From contig CAVOKO010000009.1 of NCBI GenBank assembly GCA_963696525.1, positions 1,671,694 through 1,735,693 of the forward strand: DNA of 64,000 bases. The letters run 5' to 3'. Source of the stretch: CAWBRT01 sp963696525. GTDB lineage: Bacteria > Acidobacteriota > Terriglobia > Terriglobales > Acidobacteriaceae. A model generated the notes under the pieces. That model was given only the letters and a program-made list of their open reading frames with translations, searched no databases and had not been told where the DNA came from. Below, in pieces: positions 52,496-61,509 of this stretch. A program made the position numbers and the translations under genes. Numbering within the stretch: the stretch's first letter is position 1; each line of letters opens with the position of its first letter.

Positions 52496-53403
52496 GGCAA
52501 GGCGGAGGAGCAACCAGTCTCCAGTGAGGGGTCGGATTGCCGAAGCAGGTTCAGCAAAATGCCAAGTGCAGGCAAGGTGTCGTCTTTGCGGTAGGCCACC
52601 AGAACTTCCAATTCGGGGACGGAGTCTGAATCAAGCGGTCTCGCTACGACATTGTTGGGAAGTAGCTGTATCACATAACTAGCGAGCATGCAGAAGCCCA
52701 GACCCGACGCAACGGCATTCAAGGCCGTCAGTAAACTATCGGCTTCAAACAGCGTCTGGAAACTCACGCCGGCGCGGGTGGCCGTTTCGTGCATGGCGTC
52801 GTGTACCGCGGGCGCGAAGCGGCGCGTGAACTGAATGACTGGCACTTCCGCGAGTAATTTCACCGGTATGCGCTCCAGCCGGGCCAGAGGATGGCTGGCA
52901 GGAAGGACGGCCACCATCTTGGCGCGTAGCACTACTTCGGTACTCAGTTGATCGTCGTCAACTGGGCCGTGCAGAAAGCCAACATTGAGATCGCGGTTTT
53001 TCAGAGCCAGAATCTGATTGGGCGACGAGAGGGTGCGAACGTCGATCCGAATCTCTCCGCACTGCTTCAACAGTAAGGGTGCAACCCGCCGGAATATATG
53101 TCCAGCCGGTCCCGGCATCACGCCGATACAGATCCGGCGGGCAGAGTCGCGCGCCATGGCGATCGCCCGATCCGTATCGCGCAATATGCGGCGCGCTTCA
53201 TCCAGCAGAACGTAACCGGCTTCGGTCAACTGAATGCGATGCTCGTGTTTGTGGCGAAGGAAAAGAGGGGTGCCGATGATGGCTTCCAGGTGTCGTACCT
53301 GCTGACTCAGCGAAGGTTGCGCTGTGTGCAAACGTTCGGCCGCGCGGGTAAAGTTAAGCTCCTCGGCCACGGCAACGAAATAGCGCAATAGACGGAGTTC
53401 CAT
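52492..53403 (-). CDS. LysR-family transcriptional regulator
   Basis: 303 residues. The N-terminal HTH is MELRLLRYFVAVAEELNFTR, then AAERLHTAQPSLSQQVRHLE (near-perfect family consensus). The effector domain has ICIGVMPGPAGHIFRRVAPL, then a FLHGPVDDDQLSTEVVLRAK segment, as in CatR/BenM-type regulators of aromatic degradation. It is divergent from the MFS transporter gene at 53706; the 300-base gap between them should contain its binding site. It is the first gene of the LysR-PNPOx-UbiX operon, so it probably controls both directions in response to the substrate acid. Confidence 0.88.
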   Translation of the reverse strand: MELRLLRYFVAVAEELNFTRAAERLHTAQPSLSQQVRHLEAIIGTPLFLRHKHEHRIQLTEAGYVLLDEARRILRDTDRAIAMARDSARRICIGVMPGPAGHIFRRVAPLLLKQCGEIRIDVRTLSSPNQILALKNRDLNVGFLHGPVDDDQLSTEVVLRAKMVAVLPASHPLARLERIPVKLLAEVPVIQFTRRFAPAVHDAMHETATRAGVSFQTLFEADSLLTALNAVASGLGFCMLASYVIQLLPNNVVARPLDSDSVPELEVLVAYRKDDTLPALGILLNLLRQSDPSLETGCSSALP

Positions 53404-53705
53404 GCTTCCCTGACCTCGCCGGTCGTTGGAAGGTGTTGAAATTATATCCAGTTCACGGCAACCATGCCAGGTTGCCAGACGCGGACGCAGAAGACCACCT
53501 TTTTGTTGAGCTTAGACCTTTTGCGTCTAATTGCCAATGAACAAAGTCATTGACGAGCATTCCGTGTTTCGCTAACCTCTCGGTTCACGATCACATTCTG
53601 GCATCTGATCGGCTACTGAAGCTGCATGAGCCACGCCCATGTGCGACCCGGATGCATGCCGATCTCCAGAGACAACCGTACGCTCGAAGAGAAGGAGAGT
53701 GCATC
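53404..53705. other. Divergent control region between LysR and the transporter
   Basis: About 300 bases without a gene. Contains the first copy of a 34-base repeated motif (53525-53558). An upstream open extension of the transporter frame lacks a ribosome site. Confidence 0.5.
53525..53558 (+). promoter_or_regulatory. Repeated motif, copy 1 (candidate regulator site)
   Basis: GTCTAATTGCCAA is identical to 56435-56447. The following 21 bases keep AA at two places, AAGTC, a T, GACG and GC. Two copies, each in the leader of a plus-strand unit (before 53706 and before 56715), suggest a shared regulator site, perhaps for the divergent LysR protein. Confidence 0.5.
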
Positions 53706-55022
53706 GTGCCTGACCCCTCAGAACAGAAGATTACCTGGCCACAGTGGAAAGCCTTTCTGGCCACTTTCGGTGGCTGGAGCCTGGACGCCATGGACTGGAT
53801 GTTCGTTGCCCTGGCTCTGCCCCTGATCATGAAGGAATGGAAGCTTGATCTCCCGACAACGGGACTGTTGGGCGGGGCCACTCTGATCGGGGTGGGGTGC
53901 AGCTCGTTCTTCGTGGGGCCTTTTGCCGACAGGTTCGGCCGCGCCCGGAGCATGACAGTGGCGATCATGGGGTACTCTGTCATCACCGGTCTCTGCGGCT
54001 TGGCCCAGAACTTTACCCAACTGTTCATTTTGAGAATCCTCTGCGGCATCTTCCTAGGCGGTGAGTGGGGGATCGGGGCCACCCTGCTGAACGAGTACTG
54101 GCCCGCCAAGCGCCGCAGCCGGGTGATGTCTACGGTGCAAAGCGGGTGGGCGATTGGATACGGCATAGCCGCCCTGCTCTACGTGTTGATCGCCCCGGTT
54201 TACGGCTGGCGAGTCCTGTTTTTTATCGGAATCCTGCCCGGAATCGCGGCCATGCTTATCATGAAGTATGTTCCAGAGCCCGATGTCTGGTTGAAGGCCG
54301 ATAAGGAGCGTAGAGAGATTCAAAACTCGCTGCGGGCCGGGCAGCAGGTAACCGTGGAACAGCGGCAGAAAGTGAGTCTTCCGCTGAAAGCGTTGTTTGC
54401 TCCTAACCTGATCCGTTATACCCTGCTGAGCCTCGTGGTTTGCACCAGCATTACCTTGGCCTACTGGGGTGCCGCAACCTGGCTCCCGACATTCCTGGCC
54501 ACTACCAAGAAGTTAAGCATCGTCCGTACGGGGATCTACTTATTCTGGCTCAACGTCGGGGCGGTGGCAGGTTACCAGCTATTTGGCTGGCTGGGAGATA
54601 AGAACAGCAGGCGTTTCTCGCTGGGTGTAGGGTTCTTGGCCTCGGTTGTCGTGGTTCTGGTTTATATCAACCTGAATTCACCGTTAGCGATCCTGTGCTT
54701 CGGGCCGGTGTTTGGATTTGTCACCTATGGTTACTGGGGGCTGTTCGGAGTGGTGCTGTCGGAGCTGTTTCCCACCTGGTGCCGGGCAACCGCTGTTAAC
54801 TTCTGCTTTAACTTCGCTCGCGGCCTGGGATTTTTCGGTCCGTACTTGATTGGGGCCTTCGCGAAAAATCACGGCTTAACGGCAGCTATCAGCCTGACAT
54901 CGGGGCTGTATCTGGTGGCTCTGATTGCCCTGATCGCCATGCCTGAGCCGCGCAAGGTAGACGAGGCTAGGACGGCTGGGTTGGCGGAAAAGATCATGGC
55001 CAATTCGGCCGGAAGCAAGTAA
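53706..55022 (+). CDS. MFS transporter, aromatic/carboxylic acid:H+ symporter (AAHS-like)
   Basis: About 438 residues from the GTG at 53706, with AAGGAGA seven bases upstream. Helix 1 has GGWSLDAMDWMFVALALP, with the D..D acid residues of AAHS members. Motif A is GPFADRFGRARSMTVAIMG, and IFLGGEWGIGATLLNEYWP has the GGE signature. LFPTWCRATAVNFCFNFARG is near the C-terminus. It is the first gene of the plus-strand unit leading into the LarA-like gene (35-base gap), opposite the LysR gene. It probably imports the acid metabolised by the UbiD cluster. Confidence 0.87.
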   Translation: MPDPSEQKITWPQWKAFLATFGGWSLDAMDWMFVALALPLIMKEWKLDLPTTGLLGGATLIGVGCSSFFVGPFADRFGRARSMTVAIMGYSVITGLCGLAQNFTQLFILRILCGIFLGGEWGIGATLLNEYWPAKRRSRVMSTVQSGWAIGYGIAALLYVLIAPVYGWRVLFFIGILPGIAAMLIMKYVPEPDVWLKADKERREIQNSLRAGQQVTVEQRQKVSLPLKALFAPNLIRYTLLSLVVCTSITLAYWGAATWLPTFLATTKKLSIVRTGIYLFWLNVGAVAGYQLFGWLGDKNSRRFSLGVGFLASVVVVLVYINLNSPLAILCFGPVFGFVTYGYWGLFGVVLSELFPTWCRATAVNFCFNFARGLGFFGPYLIGAFAKNHGLTAAISLTSGLYLVALIALIAMPEPRKVDEARTAGLAEKIMANSAGSK

Positions 55023-55057
55023 GCGCGCGCGAACGCGCGGACATGGAGGTATCCACG

Positions 55058-56410
55058 ATGGATGTATCCGCGATAGAAGTTTCCGCGACGGATCTATGTG
55101 TCGCGAGCGATGCCGGAACCACCCTGAAAATACCGTATGAAACTACGGACGACCGGGGCTGTTTCCTGGAACTGCAGATTGATAGCAGGAATTTGGCGGG
55201 CTCCTTCATTCCCACCGAACAACCTCCTCTCGTGGACCTGATGGGTGATGTGGTCAAGGCTGTCGAGAATCCTATTGGCGGCAGAAAGTTATCGGAGTTG
55301 CTGGCCGGAGCCCGCAAGGTAGCCATTATTACAGAAAATCAATTCCGTCCCGCTCCCACCACTCAGATTGTTCCCTGGTTGCTGGCGCAGATCAGGAAGG
55401 CGGGCGCTACGCCGGTGATCCTGATCGGCTGCGGCAAGATGGCGGTGCTTGCGCCGGAGGCGATCGAGAAGAAATTCGGGCGCGAGGTGGTCGCAAGCGG
55501 GGTCGAGATTTACTGCAACGACGTCAAACAGCGCGAGAACTACGTCTACAAAGGGACAACCAGCTTCGGGGTTGCCGTCTGGGTCCACCGCAAGGTTGCC
55601 GAGGCCGACGTCATCATCAGTATTTCCACGACCCAGGCGACCCTGTGGGGCTATGGCGGGTCGGGAATGATCATTCCCGCTGTCGCCGGAAATGAAACCA
55701 TCGAATACAACCATGTGATGTCGCTGGCCCCCGACTGCATACCCGGAAACAACGATTGTCGCATGCAGCAGGACAAATACGAAGCGGCACGGATTGCGGG
55801 CGTTTCCATGGGCATCAACATGCTCGTGAACAATGCTGTGCAGACGACCTACGTCAATGCCGGCGATTTTGTGCTGGCGCACCAGGAAGCCGTGCGCAAT
55901 TACGACCGGGTCTATCGGTTTGACGGGGCCGAGTTCAAGAATCGCAGTGCCGATATCGTAATCGCCGGCTGCTCGGCGCCGACCGGGGACCTGTTCACGC
56001 ACACCTGCTGGGCGGTCGTCAATTGTCTCCCCATCGTCAAAAAGGGCGGCACCATCATTTTCACCACTCCATGCCACGGGTATCGCACCTGGCCCGGCTT
56101 TGCCCTGATGGACTTCATGAAACCTTTCCTGCCGGCCAGCGCGGCGAATCGGGAACGCGCCTTGAAGTCTTTTTATGACCAGTCGAACGGGCTGTGGACG
56201 GGATGCGTCTGGTACAAGCTCTATGAAGCGATGCTGCACGCGGATGTGCGGGTCGTGACCCTTCCACAAAACCACGAGCTCGCGCGGGACATCGGCTTTA
56301 ACGTTTGCGAAGGCGTACAAGAGGCGTACCAGGATGCTCTCGGTCGACACGGCGCTGACGCCCGGGTGGCGTTTGTCCCCTACGGACGTTACACGGTGCT
56401 GGATGCGTGA
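55058..56410 (+). CDS. LarA-like (DUF2088) protein, nickel-pincer racemase superfamily
   Basis: About 450 residues. The ATG at 55058 is preferred over 55043, because GGAGG lies 8 bases before it. LarA (lactate racemase) uses a nickel-pincer nucleotide to move hydride at an alpha-carbon. The DUF2088 part is seen as TENQFRPAPTTQIVPWLLAQ, with the substrate/phosphate loop replacing the usual DxTRP. The C-terminal half has GYGGSGMIIPAVAGNETIEY, then NHVMSLAPDCIPGNNDCRMQ and GVSMGINMLVNN, matching the LarA PGisG.eti..NH....GN.R.d segment. The N-terminus has an odd repeat (EVSTMDVSAIEVSATD). No larB, larC or larE maturation gene is in the window. Substrate unknown. Confidence 0.7.
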   Translation: MDVSAIEVSATDLCVASDAGTTLKIPYETTDDRGCFLELQIDSRNLAGSFIPTEQPPLVDLMGDVVKAVENPIGGRKLSELLAGARKVAIITENQFRPAPTTQIVPWLLAQIRKAGATPVILIGCGKMAVLAPEAIEKKFGREVVASGVEIYCNDVKQRENYVYKGTTSFGVAVWVHRKVAEADVIISISTTQATLWGYGGSGMIIPAVAGNETIEYNHVMSLAPDCIPGNNDCRMQQDKYEAARIAGVSMGINMLVNNAVQTTYVNAGDFVLAHQEAVRNYDRVYRFDGAEFKNRSADIVIAGCSAPTGDLFTHTCWAVVNCLPIVKKGGTIIFTTPCHGYRTWPGFALMDFMKPFLPASAANRERALKSFYDQSNGLWTGCVWYKLYEAMLHADVRVVTLPQNHELARDIGFNVCEGVQEAYQDALGRHGADARVAFVPYGRYTVLDA

Positions 56411-56714
56411 ATAGTTCGGTGTGATAATCGGCAAGTCTAATTGCCAAGCAATGAAGTCTTAGACGGGCGCTGCGGAGTGCGCGATTCTAGTCAACAGCGA
56501 GGCCTGCTCGCAACACTTTTTCGGTTGAGCGCGGTGCACGTCCGAAAGACGCAAGATAAGGAGCTCTGACCGCAAGTAATTCTGGTTTTGTCGTCTGGAA
56601 GGCATAAGCCTTTGCCCATGACTTAACACGGCCGGGTCCATCGGTCCCCGGGATATCGACCGGGCGCCTCGCGGTATATGCCGTTTTTAAACTGGCTCGA
56701 CAAGGAAGATTGAA
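56411..56714. other. Intergenic region with the second copy of the repeated motif
   Basis: About 300 bases, no gene. The repeated motif copy 2 is at 56435-56468, so the gene at 56715 may have its own regulated promoter. Minus-strand open frames here lack ribosome sites. Confidence 0.5.
56435..56468 (+). promoter_or_regulatory. Repeated motif, copy 2 (candidate regulator site)
   Basis: Matches 53525-53558: an exact 13-base core GTCTAATTGCCAA followed by a conserved AAGTC...GACG part in the same register. Lies about 250 bases before the GTG of the Fe-S flavoprotein gene. Confidence 0.5.
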
Positions 56715-58751
56715 GTGAGAACCGTAAATAAGCTGGCACGAATCAATCAAGAAGTTTGCCATGATCTGCCTCCGTGCGAGCACAGTTGTCCGCTTCACAT
56801 GAATATTCCGCGGTTCCTTCAGCTTTACAAGGAACACCGGCTTGAAGAAGCATTCGAATCCGTGATTCTGGATAATCCGCTGCCGGCCTCCACTGGCCGC
56901 GTCTGCCAGCATCCCTGCGAGAGCCGGTGTCAGCGAACAACCCTGGACGAAGCCGTCAATATGCGCGAGGTGCACCGGCAAATTGCCGACGCAATCTTCT
57001 TTTCCGATCAGTTCGACGGTCTTGTGCGCCGGATTGCGTCGCGCAAACTCTATCCCACTGGCCGCAAGGTTGCGGTTGTGGGCGCTGGTCCGGCGGGCCT
57101 CACGGCGGCTTTTTATCTGGCACTGTTGGGGCATGAGGTTTCGGTCTTCGACGACAAGGCGGAAGCGGGTGGAATGCTTCGTTTCGCGATGCCCGAATAC
57201 CGTCTGCCAAAGGCGGTAATACGCCGTGAACTTGAGCTCATCGAGCGTATGGGAGTCAAGTTCGTGTTGAACACCCGGATTGGGCTCGACCTGCCGCTTG
57301 GCGAATTAGCGGACCGCTTCGACTCGGTTTTTCTTTCCATCGGAACCTGGAAGGAATCGTGGCCCCAGCTTCAGGGAACGGAACTAAAGGGGGTCTACCC
57401 TGCGCTGCCGTTCCTGGAGTCGGCGGTAAAGGACGAGAGAGCCCAGCTGGGACGCAAGGTCGTGGTAATCGGCGGCGGCAATGCCGCCATTGATTCCGCG
57501 CGCACGGCGTTGCGTACCGGTGCCGACGTAACGGTGTTTTACCGCCGCGAGCGCAAGGACATGCCGGCCATCGAAGAAGAGACCATGATGGCGGATGAAG
57601 AGGGAGTGCGGTTTGTGTTTCTGGCTGCCCCGCACGGCATCATCGGCGATCAGAACGGCAATGTCCGGGCCATCGACATCGAAAAGACCCGTCTCGGCGA
57701 ACGCGACAATTCGGGTCGCAGAAGACCTGTGCCTACCGGCGAGATTCAGCGAATCGAATGTGACACGGTCGTGCTGGCCGTAGGTGAAACCTTCGATCTG
57801 GACTTCTGCAAGGCCTCCGGCCTGGAGTTGGAGCAGGCAGGCACGATCACCATCGACAGCCTCACTCTGGAGACCAGTCGTCCGGGCTTCTATGCCGGCG
57901 GTGACATGATTACCGGAGCTTCCAATGTGTCGACCGCGATGGGCTACGGCAAGCAAGGCGCCCGCAACATCGACGAGCGGCTCATGAGAGAGTGCCGGTG
58001 GCAGCGCATCTTTCCCGAATTTACATACGAGCAGGAACTTGAAGAGCCGAACCAGAGCCGTCGCCAGACATCGCAGTCCACTCCCGTGAAAGGCCGCGCT
58101 CGGTCGCACCAGGAAGTTGCCACCGGACTTCTGCCGGAAGAAGCCTGGCAGGAAGCTTGCCGGTGCCTTCGTTGCGATGCGCACGGCAGGTGCGCGACCT
58201 GTGTGACGGTCTGTCCGGTTTTGGCGATTGAACCCCAAAAAACCGGGGCCAGGATCGCGAAGGTGCTCATTGACGAGGATCATTGCCAAGGCTGCACGAT
58301 CTGTGCATCCCGTTGTCCCGACCAGGCGATCGAAATGGTTTCTCGCGAGCACGCTTTTGTAGTCGGGATCAAGGTTGATTGCGTGACCCCCCAGATAGAA
58401 GAGATTTGCCGGAATGCCCACTTCTACCCGGATCAGGTTGTTTGCTACTGTCATCGAGTTCAAGCCAAGGAAGTTGTGGCGGCCATATTGGCTGGAGCGA
58501 AAACGCCTGAAGAGGTTTCGCAGGCGACCGGCGCCCGGACAGGATGCGGGATTCTGTGTATCACCGGCGTCATCCGTCTGCTGGAAGGCGCAGGGCTGAA
58601 GTTAGGCAAGGCCCCGGGATGTCAGTGGTACGGAAATCCCGCAACCATCTGGAACATACCCGCCGGTGTCAAGGAAAAGTATCCGCAATTTTATCTTGAG
58701 AAGGATCAGCGAGCGATTGGCTCCGTGTTTCCGGGAGGTGAACAGGAATGA
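56715..58751 (+). CDS. Multidomain Fe-S flavoprotein (GltD-like + ferredoxin + BFD-like)
   Basis: 678 residues from GTG at 56715. Domains in order: a GltD-type N-terminal Fe-S region (CHDLPPCEHSCPLHMNIPRF and GRVCQHPCESRCQRTT); an FAD site (VAVVGAGPAGLTAAFYLALL, about 118-137); an NAD(P)H site (VVVIGGGNAAIDSARTAL, about 250-268, with FYRRERKDMPA following); a C-terminal FAD loop (PGFYAGGDMITGASNV); two ferredoxin-like clusters (CRCLRCDAHGRCATCVTVCP and CQGCTICASRCPDQAIE); and a BFD-like [2Fe-2S] end (VVCYCHRVQAKEVVAAILAG, then TGARTGCGILC). It would shuttle electrons between NAD(P)H and ferredoxin or a partner enzyme. BzdV-like proteins of anaerobic benzoate pathways have a similar layout. 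Its stop overlaps the next start as ATGA. Confidence 0.88.
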   Translation: MRTVNKLARINQEVCHDLPPCEHSCPLHMNIPRFLQLYKEHRLEEAFESVILDNPLPASTGRVCQHPCESRCQRTTLDEAVNMREVHRQIADAIFFSDQFDGLVRRIASRKLYPTGRKVAVVGAGPAGLTAAFYLALLGHEVSVFDDKAEAGGMLRFAMPEYRLPKAVIRRELELIERMGVKFVLNTRIGLDLPLGELADRFDSVFLSIGTWKESWPQLQGTELKGVYPALPFLESAVKDERAQLGRKVVVIGGGNAAIDSARTALRTGADVTVFYRRERKDMPAIEEETMMADEEGVRFVFLAAPHGIIGDQNGNVRAIDIEKTRLGERDNSGRRRPVPTGEIQRIECDTVVLAVGETFDLDFCKASGLELEQAGTITIDSLTLETSRPGFYAGGDMITGASNVSTAMGYGKQGARNIDERLMRECRWQRIFPEFTYEQELEEPNQSRRQTSQSTPVKGRARSHQEVATGLLPEEAWQEACRCLRCDAHGRCATCVTVCPVLAIEPQKTGARIAKVLIDEDHCQGCTICASRCPDQAIEMVSREHAFVVGIKVDCVTPQIEEICRNAHFYPDQVVCYCHRVQAKEVVAAILAGAKTPEEVSQATGARTGCGILCITGVIRLLEGAGLKLGKAPGCQWYGNPATIWNIPAGVKEKYPQFYLEKDQRAIGSVFPGGEQE

Positions 58752-60178
58752 GCACACAAACTCTTGCACCCACTGAACCGAGAGCCTCGTATTACAACAT
58801 CGATCCAAAAGCGTTACAAACACGCGCCGCCCAACTGCCGGGCATGCGGGGCGTTCGCATATCCGATCTCTTCCCCGATGCGCCGCAGCCGATCACTACG
58901 GAATCGGCCGACGCGATCCGGGAAAAAGTAAGAGCGGACACCCTCGATCAACTGGCAAAGGTAGATTTAAGCAAGATACAGCCGGGCGATTCGGTAAACA
59001 TTTTAGCGTCGCATCACGGTTTCAGTATTTTCGGCGGTGAAGCCTATGCTGAAATGATCCGAACCATCCGGGATGAGGTCCAGAGCCGCTGTGGAACACA
59101 TGCTATTTGTCTTTTTGTGGGCGTGGGAATGCGTTTCAGGGAAGCGGAAGAGTACATCAAGAAGTTCGAGTTGGATCAATATTTCAAGGGCAAGGCGTGG
59201 GGCATATGCCCGGTGGATGAAGGTGTGGCCATCGCGACGGAAATCGGCACCCTGTACGGAATACGACGGGCCTACTCCGCCAAATGGATTATTCACACTC
59301 ATAACAACGATGTTCGGGAACTTCATTATCACAGGCAGATTGGGCGATCGTTCAAGCCTTTTGCAATGTCGTATGCCACCATCGAAACCAGGTCTTCTTA
59401 TCACCAGAGCATGGGTCCGCGCTCCTCTAATTTATTGCCGCAGATGATTTTCAGCTCTCCATTCGTGCAGGAGAAATTCGTCGCTTCCGCGATCTTAGAG
59501 GTCGCACCCACCGGAACCATCGGCGTCAGCGCCAGCAATGACCTACGGCAACAGGACGTTGAATTCACTCGCCTTAATCTGAACTGGTACGGAAAGATAC
59601 TTACTCTGCTCAGTAAAATAAAGGACGTGGTGGTGGTCCTTGATTATCCAGGGCCGTTTCCATATACAACCGCCGGCGGAGTGCTTTTTGGAAATTTATT
59701 GAACGCCAATGTCGATGAATTTGATCTTGACGTTCCTTTCCCGCCGTTTAACCGGTATACGGACATGCTTTACCCGGGCGAGACGCCTTTGTACAAGGGA
59801 GAACTGCCCCGGCCGAATCCAGCGGTAAAGGCGCTGGTGATTAATTATTGCTCGAAGGGGTATCCCGGCACGTTCTTTGCTCAACAGTTGCCCACGCTAG
59901 TGGTCGGGGCACAGGCTGATCTGCTGGCCAATTGCGAGCAGAACACGACGTTCATGGACTATGCCGTAAAGGTCAAAGACCTGGAGCAGGGCATCGGCTT
60001 CGCCAGGCGTTTCGCCAAAACGGCTAACGTGCTGGCCTTCGACGGCGCCATCGGGGGATTCAACGTCAGCGCGCCGCTCGCCGAGAAACTCCTGCAACTG
60101 GCGCCCGCGGTCGACCGGGAAGTGGACGAGGTGCTGATGCCGCGCTGGCTAAAGCAGCGGGGCCTCGCGGAGAACTGA
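58748..60178 (+). CDS. Uncharacterised 476-residue protein, coupled to the Fe-S flavoprotein
   Basis: Starts in an ATGA overlap with the preceding gene, so the two are probably translated together. No signal peptide or membrane helix. Seen: SVNILASHHGFSIFGGEAYA (around residue 79), GVGMRFREAEEYIKKFEL, then a His-rich stretch WIIHTHNNDVRELHYHRQIG (around 179-198) and SSYHQSMGPRSSNLLPQM. The end is helical (ARRFAKTANVLAFDGAIGGF). The His-rich centre suggests a metal site. The general layout recalls the LarA/DUF2088 superfamily and the protein may be a divergent partner of the LarA-like protein at 55058, but I could not match its motifs with confidence. Function unknown; a core gene of the UbiD cluster. 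Confidence 0.75.
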   Translation: MSTQTLAPTEPRASYYNIDPKALQTRAAQLPGMRGVRISDLFPDAPQPITTESADAIREKVRADTLDQLAKVDLSKIQPGDSVNILASHHGFSIFGGEAYAEMIRTIRDEVQSRCGTHAICLFVGVGMRFREAEEYIKKFELDQYFKGKAWGICPVDEGVAIATEIGTLYGIRRAYSAKWIIHTHNNDVRELHYHRQIGRSFKPFAMSYATIETRSSYHQSMGPRSSNLLPQMIFSSPFVQEKFVASAILEVAPTGTIGVSASNDLRQQDVEFTRLNLNWYGKILTLLSKIKDVVVVLDYPGPFPYTTAGGVLFGNLLNANVDEFDLDVPFPPFNRYTDMLYPGETPLYKGELPRPNPAVKALVINYCSKGYPGTFFAQQLPTLVVGAQADLLANCEQNTTFMDYAVKVKDLEQGIGFARRFAKTANVLAFDGAIGGFNVSAPLAEKLLQLAPAVDREVDEVLMPRWLKQRGLAEN

Positions 60179-60244
60179 CGGTAGAGGCTTTCGTCTGGAA
60201 TGCAAGCCGCAGTGAAGTTTGGAATTATTAAAGGGGAAAACGCT

Positions 60245-60574
60245 ATGTCGTTCCGTGGAAATTGGGAAACTCTGCCGGGAGTTGTCGCTCGCCCAGGGGT
60301 GATCCGAAAGGTCTTCGGGGGCAAGAACAGCACCATGACCTTGAACGAACTGAAGCCAGGTACCCTGCCGAACCTGCACTCTCACCCGCACGAACAGATC
60401 ACCTACATTCTGCAGGGCGAGGGGGAGTTTGTGCTGGGGGACGAGGTGATGAACCTGAAGGCGGGCGATTTGCTGCTGGTTCCGCCGAATGTTCCGCACA
60501 GCATGAAGGTGATCGGCAACAAGACGGTTCTGAACCTCGATGTCTTCAGCCCCGCGCGAGAAGACTACTTATAA
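60245..60574 (+). CDS. Small cupin protein
   Basis: 109 residues from the ATG at 60245 (AAAGGGGAAAA before it); the longer frame from 60200 has no ribosome site. Cupin motif 1 is HSHPHEQITYILQGEGEF (G..HxHxxExxYVLxGxG) and motif 2 is GDLLLVPPNVPHSMKV (G..P..H). Three His and one Glu make a complete metal site. Single-domain cupins of this kind include isomerases and dioxygenases acting on small acids. It lies 66 bases after the 476-residue protein and 35 bases before the HpcH/HpaI aldolase. Confidence 0.85.
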   Translation: MSFRGNWETLPGVVARPGVIRKVFGGKNSTMTLNELKPGTLPNLHSHPHEQITYILQGEGEFVLGDEVMNLKAGDLLLVPPNVPHSMKVIGNKTVLNLDVFSPAREDYL

Positions 60575-60609
60575 AGACGCGCACGACGGACTACCGATAG
60601 GGACAGCGG

Positions 60610-61413
60610 ATGGAGTTGAAGAAGCGATTGCTGGCAGGATCGGAGCCGTTGCTGGGAGCATTTCTGGGCGTGCCCTCGCCGGCGCTTACGGAGATGATTG
60701 GCCTGGCGGGCTTTGATTTCGCGATCCTGGACGCCGAGCACGGGGCCTTCGACCGGGCCCGTACGGAGGAGTGCCTGCGTGCCGCAACCGCGGTTGGACT
60801 TTCCTGCGTGGTGCGCGTCGGGGAACTGAACGCCCACGCTGTCCAGACGGCGCTCGATCTGGGCGCCGAAGGCATACAGGTCCCGCAGGTCGAATCGGCG
60901 GAGGAGGCGCGCAAAACGGTGGAGTTCAGTCATTTTCCACCCGTCGGCGCCAGGGGCTACGGCTCTACGACGCGCGCGGCCAGCTATGGCTTTCTCGCTC
61001 GCAACCGGGTCATCGCCGATGCCAGGGAAAAGACCGTGGTGTGCGTGCAGATCGAATCGCGGGCCGGGGTCGAGAACATGCGGGCCATCGTCGAAACCCC
61101 AGGCGTGGACGTCGTGTTTATCGGCACCAGCGATCTTTCGCTCGCCTATGGGCTGGAGAGTCCCGCCGACCCCAAGGTGAACGCGCTGGTCGACGAACTG
61201 GTGCCTGCGATCAGGAAGGCTGGAAAGGTCGCCGGCATTTACTCGAGCGACCGTTCGCGGCAGGATCACCTCGTGGGGATCGGGGTCAGATACTTCACGA
61301 TTGCGGCTGGAATCCTGGCCAAAGAGGCATTTCGCCAGGAGACTCAGAATTTTGCGGATTTAAGGGCAAAGTCGTTGGCGAAAAGCGCAGCGCGGTCGAG
61401 CTGGCCAGGGTAA
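60610..61413 (+). CDS. HpcH/HpaI-family class II aldolase
   Basis: 267 residues. The family barrel is seen as LLGAFLGVPSPALTEMIGLA, FDFAILDAEHGAFDRA (conserved D-x-E-H-G with the catalytic base), VVRVGELNAHAVQTALDLGA, GAEGIQVPQVESAEEA, GARGYGSTTRAASYG (GxRG loop), VQIESRAGVENM (metal-binding Glu), then VDVVFIGTSDLSLAYG (metal Asp). Members cleave 4-hydroxy-2-oxo acids to pyruvate and an aldehyde. All key residues are present. In this cluster it may split a product formed after decarboxylation or racemisation. The C-terminal tail past 250 is weakly conserved. Confidence 0.88.
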   Translation: MELKKRLLAGSEPLLGAFLGVPSPALTEMIGLAGFDFAILDAEHGAFDRARTEECLRAATAVGLSCVVRVGELNAHAVQTALDLGAEGIQVPQVESAEEARKTVEFSHFPPVGARGYGSTTRAASYGFLARNRVIADAREKTVVCVQIESRAGVENMRAIVETPGVDVVFIGTSDLSLAYGLESPADPKVNALVDELVPAIRKAGKVAGIYSSDRSRQDHLVGIGVRYFTIAAGILAKEAFRQETQNFADLRAKSLAKSAARSSWPG

Positions 61414-61509
61414 AGGCGCGGGCGCTTGAACCGCAGGGTAACGGCTACGGAATCTCCGCGCCGGGCGGAGCGGGAACATAATATTCAACGTTGAGATTAG
61501 AGGATGGAA

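Noticed and set aside
55289..56434. 381-codon minus-strand frame
   Set aside because: Antisense to the LarA-like gene, which has clear family motifs; the antisense frame has none.
57384..58463. 359-codon minus-strand frame
   Set aside because: Antisense to the Fe-S flavoprotein gene; no domain and no start signal.
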